A stretch of 64,000 nucleotides of DNA from Chitinophagaceae bacterium. Its GTDB lineage: Bacteria > Bacteroidota > Bacteroidia > Chitinophagales > Chitinophagaceae. Below the pieces are notes generated by a model that did no database searches, was not told the DNA's origin, and worked only from the letters and a program-made list of their open reading frames with translations. Position numbers and translations under genes: made by a program. Positions 9,563-19,778 of the stretch are shown here, one piece after another. The DNA lies in contig CANGEW010000006.1 in the NCBI GenBank assembly GCA_947452965.1, forward strand, positions 43,930 through 107,929, read 5' to 3'. The number at the start of each line of letters is the position of its first letter. Position 1 is the first letter of the stretch.

Positions 9563-9893
9563 TTTAATTTTTTTGTAAAAGTAAGGCTTGAACTGATTTG
9601 AAAGTAGACCGTTTCAAAAAAACAGCTAAATGTTGGCATTTTATTAGATATTCATTATTTATTCACATTTAAATAATCAAGGCAGGTTCTGAGAATCATT
9701 ATCAATAAAAACACGTTATATTTAAGGTTCTAATCTACTGAAAAGCTTTATAATTCTATTTTTGTAAGCTAAAAAAGCTACTACACTTATATAATTATAA
9801 GCATTTATGCAACTATTACCAATTATGCATCAAATTTCTTAATGATTAGTCATTCATTTTCATTAGGTTTGCAACCTTAAAAAAATCAGAAAA
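9563..9893. other. 331-bp divergent intergenic region before smc
   Basis: No open frame of note and no tRNA-like fold. It lies between the divergent GLPGLI-like gene and smc. It contains TATTTTTG at 9757-9764 and TAGGTTTG at 9864-9871, both fitting the Bacteroidota -7 box TAnnTTTG on the plus strand, plus short AT palindromes. Nothing else was identified. Confidence 0.5.
9864..9871 (+). promoter_or_regulatory. Candidate -7 box for smc
   Basis: TAGGTTTG matches the Bacteroidota -7 consensus TAnnTTTG and lies 22 bp before the GTG start of smc. No good TTTG -33 box is seen about 19 bp upstream, so it is only a candidate. Confidence 0.4.
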
Positions 9894-12800
9894 GTGCGAT
9901 TAAAGAGTCTAGAAATCAAAGGTTTTAAAAGTTTTGCCGATAAAACTGTATTAAATTTTGACGAAGGTATCACTGGAGTTATTGGTCCCAATGGTTGTGG
10001 AAAAAGTAACATCATTGACAGTATCAGATGGGTAATTGGTGAGCATAAAATCAGCAATTTAAGAAGTGAGAACTTAGAAAGCTTAGTTTTTAATGGCAGT
10101 AAAACAAGAAGTGCAAGTGGATTAGCAGAAGTTAGCTTAACATTTGAAAATACCAAAAACCTTCTTCCTACTGAATTTAGTACGGTTACCATATCAAGAA
10201 AATACTATAAAAGCGGAGAAAGCGAATACCGATTAAACGATGTGAGTTGCCGATTAAAAGATATTCATAATTTATTTATGGATACCGGAGTGAGTACTGA
10301 TAGCTATGCAATCATTGAACTTGGAATGGTTGACGATATCATAAAAGATAAAGAAAACAGCCGACGTAAAATGTTGGAACAAGCTGCTGGTATCACGATA
10401 TATAAAACTAGAAAAAAAGAAGCCAAATTAAAACTTGATGCTGCAGAACAAGATTTAGCTCGTATTGAAGACTTGCTATTTGAAATCAATAACCAATTGA
10501 AAAGCTTAGAAAGTCAGGCAAAAAAAGCTGAAAAGTATTTTGAAATCAAAAAAGAATATAAGGAGATAAGTATAGAGCTTGCAAAAGCGGCATTGGAAGG
10601 GTTTAACATTACTTATCGCGATTTAAATCACCAACAACAAGAAGAAGTAGACAAAAGAATTGAATTAGAAACATCTATAGCTAAAGAAGAAGCAGCATTA
10701 GAGCAAGAAAAGTTAGCTTTCATTGAGAAAGAGAAAGCTTTACAACAAATGCAATTGCAATTCAATGAAATGTTAGATAAAGTTCGTACTCGCGAGAACG
10801 AAAAAAGTTTAACGGCTCAAAAGTTACAACATCTAAAGGAACGTAAAGCCGGATTAGATGATTTTCTTCAAAAAGCATCTGGTCAAATTTCTGGACTAGA
10901 AGAAAGTATTTTATTTACTTCTAATCAAATTTCAGAAGAACAAACAAAACTATTTCAACTTGAAACAAATTTACAAGCCCTTTTGATTTCTGTTGAAGAA
11001 AAAAGAAAAATTTATGACGACCAAAGATCTGCAATTGATCTTTTAAGAAAAGAAAATCAAACCATACAAAGAAATCAGTTTGAAGCAGAAAAAAAAGTAG
11101 CCGTTGCTGATACTTCTATTCAAAATATTCAACGTTCGATTCATCAATTACAAGAAGAACAATCACAAAGAAATAATCAAATCAAGCAACTGGAAGAAGA
11201 GAAAAAACAGAAAGAAAATGATTTGACTCAAAATCAAGCCAGTTTAAAACAGTTGCAAGAAGAACATGAGTTTACCAAAGATCAAATTTTACAAACTCAA
11301 AGCGCTTTGGAGGAATTAAGAAATGAATTGGCAAATGAAAATAGAAAACTAGACGCAAAGAAAAATGAACACGATCTTTTAAAAAGCCTAGTTGATTCAT
11401 TGGAAGGATACCCTGAAAGTGTGAAGTTCCTTCATAAAAATACAAATTGGAACCATCAAGCACCATTACTTTCTGATATCATTTATGTGAAGGAAGAATA
11501 TAGAGCTGCAGTTGAAAATGTATTAGATCCTTATTTGAATTATTATGTTGTCAATAATTTACAAGAAGGACTTCAGGCCATTCAATTGTTGGATAACAAC
11601 AAAAAAGGAAAAGCTAACTTCTTCTTATTAGATCAGTTTAAAAATATCGAATCAGGGACACAACCCAATGGAACATTTAAAGCCCTAGATGTTGTTGAAA
11701 TTGACAAACAATATGCAACATTAGCTCATCATTTATTAGGCAATGTTTTCATTGCAGAATCTGATGATGCGTTACAAAACTCTGATGGTGCAGTAATATT
11801 AGAAAAAACAGGAAAATTTGTAAAAGGAAAATACTCTCTGACAGGAGGAAGTGTCGGCTTATTCGAAGGAAAGAAAATTGGTCGAGCTAAAAATTTAGAA
11901 AAATTAGTAAAGGAAATCGAATCGCAAGACAAAATAGTAACTGATTTAAAAAATACTATTCAGCAAAAGCATAATGAAGTAATTGCTTTCAATACCCAAT
12001 TAAAAGAAAATGCAATTAAACAAACCGAACAATTGATTAATCAATTGACCAATCAGGTTTTTGCATTACAAAACAAAATTGAGAATTTATTACATCAACA
12101 AGAACAATCCAATACAAGATCTACAGAATTACATACTCAATTAGTATCTAATCAAGAAGCCATTGCTGAAACTAGAGAAGAGCTTAATAAGTTCAATATC
12201 GCATTGGCAGAAATGCAAAATAAAATTGTACTGGTTGAGCAAGATTACGCATCTGCTGAATTGCATTATAATGCTTCCAACACATCATATAATGAAGGCA
12301 ACCTAGAAGTTACGAAGCAACAAAGTAAGATAGCCTCTATTAAGCAAGAACTTGAGTTTAAAAACAATCAGCTTGCAGACTTGCAAACGCAAGTAGAGAC
12401 AAGTAAAACTCAGTTGAGTGAATCGGCTGAATTGATTGATGAGACAGCTCTTTTGTTAAAAGATATCGAAGCTTCTCTTGTTGAATTAATGCAAAATAAA
12501 GATACAGACGAGAAAAAACTTAACGAAGCCGACCAAGAATACTATAATATCAGAAATCAACTGGCAGAAAAGGAAAGCGAATTAAGAATCAAACAAAAAT
12601 CAAAAGAAGGAATTGATCATTTATTAAATGCCATAAAAGACAAACTAACTGAATTAAAATTACAGTTAGCCGGAATGAAAGAGCGCTTAAATGTTGAATT
12701 TAAAGTGGATTTAGACGCCATCATTGATGAGCCCAGAACATCGGATACTCCTCTAGAAGAACTTCAGGACAAAAACGAAAAAATGAAGAAGCGCTTAGAT

Positions 12801-13409
12801 AACATGGGAGAAGTAAATCCTACTGCTATCGAAGCATATACTGAAATGAAAAAAAGATATGAATTCATTTTAGAACAAAAGAATGACTTAGTAACGGCTA
12901 AGGATAGTTTATTACAAACCATTCAAGAAGTTGAAGCAACCGCCAATCAACAATTCTTGGATACTTTCAATAAAACAAGAGAAAATTTCCAAAAGGTATT
13001 TAAAGCTTTATTTACTGAAGAAGATACTGCAGATATGATTTTGGTTGACCCAGACAATCTAGCAGAAACAGGTATTGACATAGTAGCAAAACCAAAAGGA
13101 AAACGCCCAAGCAGTATTGGTCAGTTAAGTGGGGGCGAGAAGACATTAACAGCCACAGCTTTGTTATTTGCCATCTATTTAATTAAGCCAGCTCCATTCT
13201 GTATTCTTGATGAGGTGGATGCACCATTAGATGATGCCAATGTGGGAAAATTCACTAATATGATTAAACAGTTTAGCGAAAACTCACAATTCATTATTGT
13301 AACCCATAACAAAATGACAATGAGTGCAGTGGACGTTATTTATGGAGTAACGATGCAAGAAGCGGGTGTAAGTAAATTGGTGCCAGTAGACTTTAGAAGT
13401 TTGAATTAA
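9894..13409 (+). CDS. smc: Chromosome segregation protein SMC
   Basis: The 1171-residue SMC ATPase, which compacts and segregates the chromosome as a dimer, usually with ScpA and ScpB (not in this window). The N-terminal Walker A is Gly31-Pro-Asn-Gly-Cys-Gly-Lys37-Ser. Long coiled coils flank a hinge at roughly residues 505-640 (starting around 'GYPESVKFLHKN'). The ABC signature LSGGEK is at 1078-1083 and the Walker B is ILDEVDAP with Asp1106 and Glu1107. The start is GTG 9894, which gives the universal N-terminus MRLKSLEIKGFKSF. Length is normal. Transcription ends at the hairpin at 13434-13464. Identification is firm. Confidence 0.98.
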   Translation: MRLKSLEIKGFKSFADKTVLNFDEGITGVIGPNGCGKSNIIDSIRWVIGEHKISNLRSENLESLVFNGSKTRSASGLAEVSLTFENTKNLLPTEFSTVTISRKYYKSGESEYRLNDVSCRLKDIHNLFMDTGVSTDSYAIIELGMVDDIIKDKENSRRKMLEQAAGITIYKTRKKEAKLKLDAAEQDLARIEDLLFEINNQLKSLESQAKKAEKYFEIKKEYKEISIELAKAALEGFNITYRDLNHQQQEEVDKRIELETSIAKEEAALEQEKLAFIEKEKALQQMQLQFNEMLDKVRTRENEKSLTAQKLQHLKERKAGLDDFLQKASGQISGLEESILFTSNQISEEQTKLFQLETNLQALLISVEEKRKIYDDQRSAIDLLRKENQTIQRNQFEAEKKVAVADTSIQNIQRSIHQLQEEQSQRNNQIKQLEEEKKQKENDLTQNQASLKQLQEEHEFTKDQILQTQSALEELRNELANENRKLDAKKNEHDLLKSLVDSLEGYPESVKFLHKNTNWNHQAPLLSDIIYVKEEYRAAVENVLDPYLNYYVVNNLQEGLQAIQLLDNNKKGKANFFLLDQFKNIESGTQPNGTFKALDVVEIDKQYATLAHHLLGNVFIAESDDALQNSDGAVILEKTGKFVKGKYSLTGGSVGLFEGKKIGRAKNLEKLVKEIESQDKIVTDLKNTIQQKHNEVIAFNTQLKENAIKQTEQLINQLTNQVFALQNKIENLLHQQEQSNTRSTELHTQLVSNQEAIAETREELNKFNIALAEMQNKIVLVEQDYASAELHYNASNTSYNEGNLEVTKQQSKIASIKQELEFKNNQLADLQTQVETSKTQLSESAELIDETALLLKDIEASLVELMQNKDTDEKKLNEADQEYYNIRNQLAEKESELRIKQKSKEGIDHLLNAIKDKLTELKLQLAGMKERLNVEFKVDLDAIIDEPRTSDTPLEELQDKNEKMKKRLDNMGEVNPTAIEAYTEMKKRYEFILEQKNDLVTAKDSLLQTIQEVEATANQQFLDTFNKTRENFQKVFKALFTEEDTADMILVDPDNLAETGIDIVAKPKGKRPSSIGQLSGGEKTLTATALLFAIYLIKPAPFCILDEVDAPLDDANVGKFTNMIKQFSENSQFIIVTHNKMTMSAVDVIYGVTMQEAGVSKLVPVDFRSLN

Positions 13410-13433
13410 AGCATACATTCATTTTAATAAAGT

Positions 13434-13464
13434 AAAACCCGATACAAAATGTATCGGGTTTTTT
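13434..13464. terminator. Intrinsic terminator between smc and the BNR-like gene
   Basis: A near-perfect inverted repeat (arms AAACCCGATAC and GTATCGGGTTT around a 5-base loop) flanked by A and T runs, so it can work in both directions between two convergent genes. It overlaps the last bases of the minus-strand gene. Confidence 0.9.
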
Positions 13465-14473
13465 ATGGAATTAATAACTTCCCAATTACATTATTGCCTG
13501 CAAAAAAAACAGTCTTTCCCACTTTAGCTTTTTTGCATACATGAAAAGATTGTTTGCTAATGAGATTGAAATTGTTTCCGTCATCGTTCGTTATATCAAC
13601 ACCATTTAATCCACATGCAATCCAAGTTTTATTTCCTAGATATTCAATACAACTTCTATACCCTGAGATGTTTTTTTGAGGAAACTTCCAAGATTTCCCC
13701 TTGTTTTTACTTATTGCAATAGAACCAATATTATCCTCTTTCTTATAAAAATCGCCGCCAACAATCATTATTTTTTTTGAGTCTTTGATTGCAATAGAAT
13801 TTGCACCAGTACTTTCTTTTCCTTGTACAAGAGGAATCAAAATATTTTTATTCAATGAAAATAGATGTGAAGTTTTACCACCTGAAACAAAAATATAAGA
13901 TCCATTTTCAAGTAATTTTATATTCGTTCCGCTACTTGCAAAACAAGCTTCGCCAGAATCTGCTGTAGGACATTGTTCTTCTGGTATTTTTTGCCAGGTT
14001 TCACCACCGTCATTAGTTCTTGACAAATAAAATTTTTGATGAATAGGATCTCCAACTAAAATCCCTTTTTTTTCATCATAAAAATCCATTGCATCAAAAA
14101 ACACACCTTTGTTAGAATCGAATAATACAATATTCCAAGATAAACCACCGTCCTGTGTTTTTAGTATTACGCCTGGAGAATCAATGCCCATTATGATTGC
14201 TTTAGCAGAGCTAAATGCTTCAATATCTCTAAATTGCGTATTTTCAAAACCTTTAACTTTGAGCCATTCCCAATTAGCTCCTCCATTGATTGACTTTCCA
14301 ACTGTGCCATTGCTTCCACTAACCCAAATAATTGAATCATTCACTACTGAAAGACCTCTAAATGAACACTTAACATCACTAACCAATAGCTGAATAGATT
14401 GAGACTTTGATAGATTTGATAATCCTAGGACTAATGCGAATATTATCCATGCTTTATTTATTTTGAACAACAT
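13463..14473 (-). CDS. YCF48/BNR-repeat-like exported beta-propeller protein
   Basis: A 336-residue exported protein whose sequence repeats motifs such as 'GKSINGGANWEWL', 'ILKTQDGGLSWN', 'SRTNDGGETWQKI' and 'AISKNKGKSWKF'. These are Asp-box/YCF48-like repeats of a beta-propeller. Such proteins are often annotated as oxidoreductase or photosystem-stability-like, but no catalytic activity follows from the repeats. A signal peptide ends near SKSQ. The frame opens at 14506, but ATG 14473 is preferred because it places the signal peptide at the N-terminus and removes most of the overlap with the divergent hutH promoter. The function is unknown. Confidence 0.8.
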   Translation of the reverse strand: MLFKINKAWIIFALVLGLSNLSKSQSIQLLVSDVKCSFRGLSVVNDSIIWVSGSNGTVGKSINGGANWEWLKVKGFENTQFRDIEAFSSAKAIIMGIDSPGVILKTQDGGLSWNIVLFDSNKGVFFDAMDFYDEKKGILVGDPIHQKFYLSRTNDGGETWQKIPEEQCPTADSGEACFASSGTNIKLLENGSYIFVSGGKTSHLFSLNKNILIPLVQGKESTGANSIAIKDSKKIMIVGGDFYKKEDNIGSIAISKNKGKSWKFPQKNISGYRSCIEYLGNKTWIACGLNGVDITNDDGNNFNLISKQSFHVCKKAKVGKTVFFAGNNVIGKLLIP

Positions 14474-14479
14474 TTTCTT

Positions 14480-14487
14480 TACTTTTG
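14480..14487 (+). promoter_or_regulatory. Candidate -7 box for hutH
   Basis: TACTTTTG matches TAnnTTTG and lies 36 bp before the preferred ATG of hutH in the 50-bp gap between divergent genes. No properly spaced -33 TTTG is seen. Confidence 0.4.
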
Positions 14488-14523
14488 ATTTATTGTAATT
14501 ACACAATAATACAGAAATATTTC

Positions 14524-16014
14524 ATGAGTCAATCTACTTATACCATTAGTAATAATGAGCTTCTTTTTAAGGATTTATTGGAGCTAAACATTGAATCTAG
14601 TATTAACCTTTCAGACGAAGTGTTATCCAAAATAGACAAATGCAGAAAGTATTTAGATCATAAAATGTTAAATAATGAAGAGTTGTATTATGGAATTAAT
14701 ACAGGTTTTGGTTATTTGCAAAACGTTAGAATTGACAAGTCTCAGTTAGAAACCTTACAAGAAAATCTTATTAAATCTCATGCTTGTGGAATGGGAGAGG
14801 AAGTGCCTCAAGAAATTGTAAAACTTATGATTTTATTAAAAATAAAATCTTTAAGCTTTGGTCATTCTGGGGTGCAAGTAGATACCGTTCTTCGATTGGC
14901 TGAAATGTACAACCATAATGTATTACCGGTCATATATACACAAGGCTCTTTGGGTGCTTCAGGTGATTTATCTCCCCTAAGTCATTTAAGCTTGCCTTTA
15001 TTAGGTTTTGGGATGGTGAACTACAATGGAACAAAAATAAATGCTTCAGCGTCATTACATTCGCTTAAATGGGAACCTATCACTTTACAAAGTAAAGAAG
15101 GACTAGCATTAATAAATGGAACACAGTTCATGACTGCTTATGGTATTCATTGTTTATTGAAAGCAAGTAAATTGCTTCAATGGGCCAATATCATTGCGGC
15201 AATTAGTTTTGATGCTTTCGATGGGGTAGTATTTCCGTTTAATGAGCACATACATGCGGTGAGATCTCATGAAGGTCAAATATCCGTAGCTGCAAAAATG
15301 AGAGAGTTGCTTTCAGGGAGTGAAATAGCGAATCAGAAAAAATCGCAAGTCCAGGATCCTTATTCTTTTAGGTGTATACCTCAAGTACATGGAGCTTCTT
15401 TAGATACTTTCCATTATGTATTAAATGTTTTTTTAAAAGAAATTAATTCAGTAACTGACAATCCCAACATTTTTCCTGATGAAGATTTGATTATTAGTGG
15501 AGGTAATTTTCACGGACAACCGCTAGCGTTGTCAATAGACTTTTTGAGTATTGCCATGAGCGAAATCGCTAATATTAGCGAAAGAAGAACCTATCAATTA
15601 ATTAGTGGACTGAGAAATTTACCCGCATTTTTGGTAAAAAATCCTGGCTTAAATTCTGGATTTATGATTCCTCAATACACTGCTGCTGGAATAGTTAGTG
15701 AAAACAAACAATTATGTACACCAAGCAGCGTTGACTCCATACCATCAAGTATTAATCAAGAAGACCATGTGAGTATGGGTGCCAATGGAGCAGTTAAGTG
15801 CAAAAGAGTTATTGATAATGTTGAGAAAGTGTTAGCCATAGAATTGCTAACTGCCATACAAGCCATAGAATTCAGACGACCATTACAAACATCTGAACAA
15901 TTGGAAAAAATAATTGTTTCATTTAGAGAAAGAGTGTCTTTCAATGAATCGGACAGAATACTTCATGATGACATGATGAACGCTGTAGAATTTTTAAGTA
16001 CTTATAAAATTTAA
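14524..16014 (+). CDS. hutH: Histidine ammonia-lyase
   Basis: The first step of histidine degradation: deamination of L-histidine to trans-urocanate. The catalytic electrophile MIO forms by cyclisation of Ala145-Ser146-Gly147, seen here in the context GSLGASGDLSP. The 'YGINTGFG' motif near the N-terminus and the 'QD.YS.RC.PQVHGA' region are also typical. The 496-residue length is normal. The frame opens at 14485, but ATG 14524 starts close to the family N-terminus and is preferred. hutU follows after 14 bp, so the two form an operon. The remaining pathway genes, hutI and ftcD, are 6 kb downstream. Confidence 0.97.
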   Translation: MSQSTYTISNNELLFKDLLELNIESSINLSDEVLSKIDKCRKYLDHKMLNNEELYYGINTGFGYLQNVRIDKSQLETLQENLIKSHACGMGEEVPQEIVKLMILLKIKSLSFGHSGVQVDTVLRLAEMYNHNVLPVIYTQGSLGASGDLSPLSHLSLPLLGFGMVNYNGTKINASASLHSLKWEPITLQSKEGLALINGTQFMTAYGIHCLLKASKLLQWANIIAAISFDAFDGVVFPFNEHIHAVRSHEGQISVAAKMRELLSGSEIANQKKSQVQDPYSFRCIPQVHGASLDTFHYVLNVFLKEINSVTDNPNIFPDEDLIISGGNFHGQPLALSIDFLSIAMSEIANISERRTYQLISGLRNLPAFLVKNPGLNSGFMIPQYTAAGIVSENKQLCTPSSVDSIPSSINQEDHVSMGANGAVKCKRVIDNVEKVLAIELLTAIQAIEFRRPLQTSEQLEKIIVSFRERVSFNESDRILHDDMMNAVEFLSTYKI

Positions 16015-16028
16015 ATATAAAATAATTA

Positions 16029-17705
16029 ATGAATCAGTTATCTACTTTCGATTTTGAAAAATATAAAACCCCCACTGGTAGCCAACTTTCATGCAAGGGA
16101 TGGGTTCAGGAAGCTGCACTTCGAATGCTCTTAAATAATTTAGACCCTCAAGTAGCTGAACGACCAGAAGAACTCATCGTATATGGGGGTAGAGGTAAAG
16201 CAGCTAGAAACATTGAATCTCTTGATTTGATTATTAAAGCTTTAAAAGATTTAGAAGAAGATGAAACTTTATTAATTCAAAGTGGTAAACCAGTTGGGAT
16301 TCTTAAAACTCATAAAGATTCACCACGTGTTTTACTTAGCAATTCTCAATTAGTGCCTAATTGGGCTAATTGGAAACATTTTGATGAATTGGAAAAGAAA
16401 GGGTTAATGATGTATGGACAAATGACAGCCGGCAGCTGGATTTACATAGGAAGTCAGGGCATTGTTCAAGGTACCTATGAAACTTATGGAGCGGCAGCAG
16501 AAAAACACTTTGGGGGTACACTAAAAGGAACTTTAAACGTAACGGCAGGCTTAGGTGGGATGGGGGGAGCTCAACCACTGGCAATTACGATGAACGAAGG
16601 AGTTGCTTTAGTTGCTGAAGTGGAAGAATGGCGAATCGACAAAAGAATTGAAACCAAATATTTAGACGAAAAGCATATTAACATAGACACGGCTATTGAT
16701 GTTGCCCTTGAATACAAAGCAAAAGGTATTGCAAAAAGCATTGGTGTATTATGTAATGCAGTACATTTACTACAAAGATTAATTGAAAGAAATATTGTTC
16801 CTGACACGTTAACAGATCAAACAAGTGCACACGATCCTTTAATTGGATATATTCCCCATCAACTCTCAAATGAAGAAGCTAATCTGCTAAGAACAAAAAA
16901 TCCAGAAGAATACATTATTCAGAGTTACGAAAGCATGAAACAACATGTGATATTGATGTTAGAGTTGCAAAAAATGGGTGCTATTACATTTGATTATGGA
17001 AATAATATCAGAGCAAGAGCTAAAGAAAGAGGTTTAGAAAATGCATTCGATTTCCCTGGATTTGTCCCTGCTTATATAAGACCCTTATTTTGTGAGGGGA
17101 AAGGCCCATTTAGGTGGGCTGCTTTAAGTGGTGATCCAGATGATATTAAAGTTACAGATAACCTAATGATGGAATTATTTCCCGAAAATAAAGGTATGAT
17201 TCGATGGATAAAAATGGCTCAAGAAAAAATTGCTTTTCAAGGATTACCAGCACGCATTTGCTGGATTGGACAAGGAGATAGAGAAAAAGCGGGACTGGCA
17301 TTCAATGAACTTGTAAAAACGGGAAAAGTTAAAGCTCCAATAGTAATTGGACGTGATCACCTTGATACAGGATCTGTTGCAAGTCCGAATAGAGAAACAG
17401 AGGCCATGCTAGATGGCAGTGATGCTGTAGCTGATTGGCCAATTTTAAATGCATTGGTGAATACAGCAGGAGGTGCTAGTTGGGTGTCTTTACATCATGG
17501 TGGTGGAGTAGGAATGGGATACAGTATTCATTCAGGAATGGTGATTGTTGCAGATGGCACAGAAGATGCACAAAAAAGATTAAGTAGAGTATTGAGAAAT
17601 GATCCAGGGATGGGTGTTATTAGGCATGCTGATGCGGGTTATGATATAGCAATCAAAACATCAGAAAAGTTTCATTTAAATATAAAGACTAGATTAAAAG
17701 TTTGA
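16029..17705 (+). CDS. hutU: Urocanate hydratase
   Basis: The second step of histidine degradation: an NAD+-dependent enzyme that hydrates urocanate to 4-imidazolone-5-propionate. The 558-residue length and the signatures 'GGRGKAARN', '[13 protein letters not shown]' (dinucleotide-binding glycine-rich loop) and '[15 protein letters not shown]' near the C-terminus identify it. It is 14 bp after hutH. The product feeds HutI, encoded at 23.6 kb. A 13-bp inverted repeat starts at the stop codon and may define the mRNA end. Confidence 0.97.
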   Translation: MNQLSTFDFEKYKTPTGSQLSCKGWVQEAALRMLLNNLDPQVAERPEELIVYGGRGKAARNIESLDLIIKALKDLEEDETLLIQSGKPVGILKTHKDSPRVLLSNSQLVPNWANWKHFDELEKKGLMMYGQMTAGSWIYIGSQGIVQGTYETYGAAAEKHFGGTLKGTLNVTAGLGGMGGAQPLAITMNEGVALVAEVEEWRIDKRIETKYLDEKHINIDTAIDVALEYKAKGIAKSIGVLCNAVHLLQRLIERNIVPDTLTDQTSAHDPLIGYIPHQLSNEEANLLRTKNPEEYIIQSYESMKQHVILMLELQKMGAITFDYGNNIRARAKERGLENAFDFPGFVPAYIRPLFCEGKGPFRWAALSGDPDDIKVTDNLMMELFPENKGMIRWIKMAQEKIAFQGLPARICWIGQGDREKAGLAFNELVKTGKVKAPIVIGRDHLDTGSVASPNRETEAMLDGSDAVADWPILNALVNTAGGASWVSLHHGGGVGMGYSIHSGMVIVADGTEDAQKRLSRVLRNDPGMGVIRHADAGYDIAIKTSEKFHLNIKTRLKV

Positions 17706-17744
17706 GTGAATAACAAATTAGATAACATCTATTATTCACTCAAA
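17701..17744. repeat. 13-bp perfect inverted repeat at the end of hutU
   Basis: TTTGAGTGAATAA (17701-17713) and TTATTCACTCAAA (17732-17744) are exact complements separated by 18 bases. It lies between two convergent genes and includes the hutU stop. There is no U-tract after either arm, so it is not a standard intrinsic terminator, but it could stabilise 3' ends or stop transcription weakly. Confidence 0.65.
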
Positions 17745-17755
17745 TGAAGAAAATA

Positions 17756-18478
17756 CTAGAATGTTTTTCCAATACCTACATTAAAATCTAAAGCGGTAAT
17801 ATTCTGTGTCAGATTGGATGCGTCACTAATTTTCCATGTTGGTTTTAGATAATCAAAGTCTATATTTCCAACTAAGCAAATACTGTTTATCAAGTTATAT
17901 CGAATTCCTCCACCTAATTTAACAGTAAAAGCATCCGACCAATTATCCGAAGTACTATTGATACTAGTAGATCCAGAAAGATCGATTTTAGCTGTAGGCA
18001 TGTTAGCATGTGAAATACCAATTAAAGTTTTGATGTCAATAAACAAATTATGTCTGATAGGAATGATACCTACCGGACCTGCTGCTATTCCATAATATCT
18101 CCAATGATCAGTAGATCCAGTTGTACTAGAAGAAGCACTTCCATTCAAAAATTTATTTACACTTGATTGATCAACATAATAATTAGCAAAAAAGAGTGTG
18201 GACCCAACACCAAAATATTTAAAAATTTGATAGGCCCCATTTACATTCACATTATAACCTACTTTGGCTAAGCCTGCATCTTTTGAACTTGAATAGTTTG
18301 TACTACCGAATTGTCCAACAGGAACAGAGGGTCCACCCATAATTTCTACATGAAATTTATTTTTAAATAAATCCATATTGTTACCCCCTAAATTAACATC
18401 ATCTTGATGAGTCTGTGAAAAGACAAAAAAATTTACACACAAAAGATAGAAAGTGATACATGAAGTTTTCATAAACAT
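17756..18478 (-). CDS. Predicted outer-membrane beta-barrel protein
   Basis: A 240-residue protein with a signal peptide ending in VFSQ. The mature part has about eight amphipathic beta-strands with alternating aromatic residues ('FKYFGVGSTLFFANYY', 'FTVKLGGGIRYNLI', 'ICLVGNIDFDYLKPTW') and ends in '...LDFNVGIGKTF'. The terminal Phe is the classic barrel-assembly signal. It resembles porin-like or OmpA-like 8-strand barrels of Bacteroidota, with no assigned substrate. ATG 18478 and ATG 18472 are both possible starts. The 5' end diverges from the ABC ATPase gene. Confidence 0.78.
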   Translation of the reverse strand: MFMKTSCITFYLLCVNFFVFSQTHQDDVNLGGNNMDLFKNKFHVEIMGGPSVPVGQFGSTNYSSSKDAGLAKVGYNVNVNGAYQIFKYFGVGSTLFFANYYVDQSSVNKFLNGSASSSTTGSTDHWRYYGIAAGPVGIIPIRHNLFIDIKTLIGISHANMPTAKIDLSGSTSINSTSDNWSDAFTVKLGGGIRYNLINSICLVGNIDFDYLKPTWKISDASNLTQNITALDFNVGIGKTF

Positions 18479-18600
18479 AATATTTATTTGATTTAATTTT
18501 TCAATTCAAATCTATACCTCAATGTATTTTTAAAAAATGATGTGAATGAATAAAAAAAAGACCAATATCATTCATTGTAATAAAGTATCTTTAATTGTTT

Positions 18601-19611
18601 ATGATTGATTCAGTAAATAAAAGATTATTGCAGATTGAAAATGTTAGCAAAAAAATTGCTGATTTTCCTGCTGTCAATATGGTAAATTTATCAGTTCTAG
18701 AAAATGAAAAAATTGCTATAATAGGTGAAAACGGAGCAGGAAAATCTACTTTATTAAAATTAATTGCAGGTTTAGAACAACCAGATACAGGTAATATTTA
18801 TTATCAGGGCAAAAAAGTTTTAGGCCCCAATTACAAACTTATTCCAGGTCACAACAAGATTGCATATTTAAGTCAGCATTTTGAATTGTTGAACCATTAT
18901 TTTATTAAAGATATTTTATCCTATAAAAACGAATTGGATGAAAAGCAAGCAAAAAAAGTAATAGAAATCTGCAATATCAAGCATTTACTAGAAAGAAAAC
19001 CGCATCAGCTTTCTGGTGGGGAAAAACAGAGAATCGCTTTTGCAAGACAATTATACACCAATCCCAATTTACTATTATTAGATGAGCCATTTTCTAATAT
19101 GGACATGATTCATAAGAATGATATTAGAAAAATGCTTCATGAAATTTCAATAGAATTGAATATTTCCATTATGATGGTTACTCACGATTCAGAAGAGGCT
19201 ATATCATGGGCTGATCGAATTTGTATTATGAAAAATGGATCTTTCATCCAAGATAACACTCCAAATGAAGTGTATCATCGTCCAGCTAATAAATACAGCG
19301 CTGAACTTTTAGGAATATATGATGTATTGCCATCAAAAATTTTCTTTCATTACTTCAAAACCACTCATGATCCTATCAATATAGAAGATACTATTTTATT
19401 ACGTCCATCATATTTCCGTATAGAATCACCGGGCAAGCATACGGTTGCTTGTAAAATTGAAAACATATTATTTAAAGGGACTCATCTATTATTAACTATA
19501 TCGCATGAAACTATGATTTTTCATGTGATATCAGATAATTTGCATTTACATATAAATGATATCATTCACATATCATTTATTAAAAATGATCACTATTTTT
19601 TAAATTCATGA
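18601..19611 (+). CDS. ABC transporter ATP-binding protein without a visible permease
   Basis: An ABC-type ATPase of 336 residues. Walker A is GENGAGKST (residues 42-50), the signature is LSGGE (137-141), and Walker B is LLLLDEP about 20 residues later, followed by the conserved switch His in 'VTHDSEEA'. After about residue 240 there is a C-terminal beta-rich extension resembling the regulatory TOBE-type domain of importer ATPases (CysA/PotA/FbpC type). No permease or binding protein is adjacent, so the substrate is unknown. TTG 18595 would add two residues, but ATG 18601 is preferred. It is followed by the long intergenic region with the two RNA-like elements. Confidence 0.88.
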   Translation: MIDSVNKRLLQIENVSKKIADFPAVNMVNLSVLENEKIAIIGENGAGKSTLLKLIAGLEQPDTGNIYYQGKKVLGPNYKLIPGHNKIAYLSQHFELLNHYFIKDILSYKNELDEKQAKKVIEICNIKHLLERKPHQLSGGEKQRIAFARQLYTNPNLLLLDEPFSNMDMIHKNDIRKMLHEISIELNISIMMVTHDSEEAISWADRICIMKNGSFIQDNTPNEVYHRPANKYSAELLGIYDVLPSKIFFHYFKTTHDPINIEDTILLRPSYFRIESPGKHTVACKIENILFKGTHLLLTISHETMIFHVISDNLHLHINDIIHISFIKNDHYFLNS

Positions 19612-19751
19612 CTCAAATAAGTGAATACACTTACCTAAATCATGAATTACTTACAATTTTATTAAATCATTTAATGAAATGATTTGCATTATAATAAAAG
19701 CGTTCTACATTCACATATAGTTAGTCAATATCCTATTATAAACCCTATCCT

Positions 19752-19778
19752 ATGAAAATCATCCAATCAATCCAATGA
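19752..19778 (+). CDS. Micro-ORF of 8 codons in element 1
   Basis: Reads MKIIQSIQ and ends in TGA overlapping the ATG of the next micro-ORF (ATGA overlap, 19775-19778). Its codons are made of the ATCCAAT repeat. Translation is unproven; it is listed because element 2 also begins with such a repeat-coded ORF. Confidence 0.2.
   Translation: MKIIQSIQ

Noticed and set aside
9863..10192. Minus-strand open frame over the smc start
   Set aside because: Shadow of smc in another frame; composition and overlap do not support a gene. The same applies to the other antisense frames inside trxB, hutU, ftcD, parE and elsewhere.
13463..14473. Sialidase or oxidoreductase activity for the BNR-like protein
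   Set aside because: Only the propeller repeats are visible; no catalytic residues of either class were found.
14474..14523. Earlier starts of hutH (14485) and of the BNR-like gene (14506) that overlap each other
   Set aside because: The preferred ATGs give family-typical N-termini and leave a 50-bp divergent promoter region.
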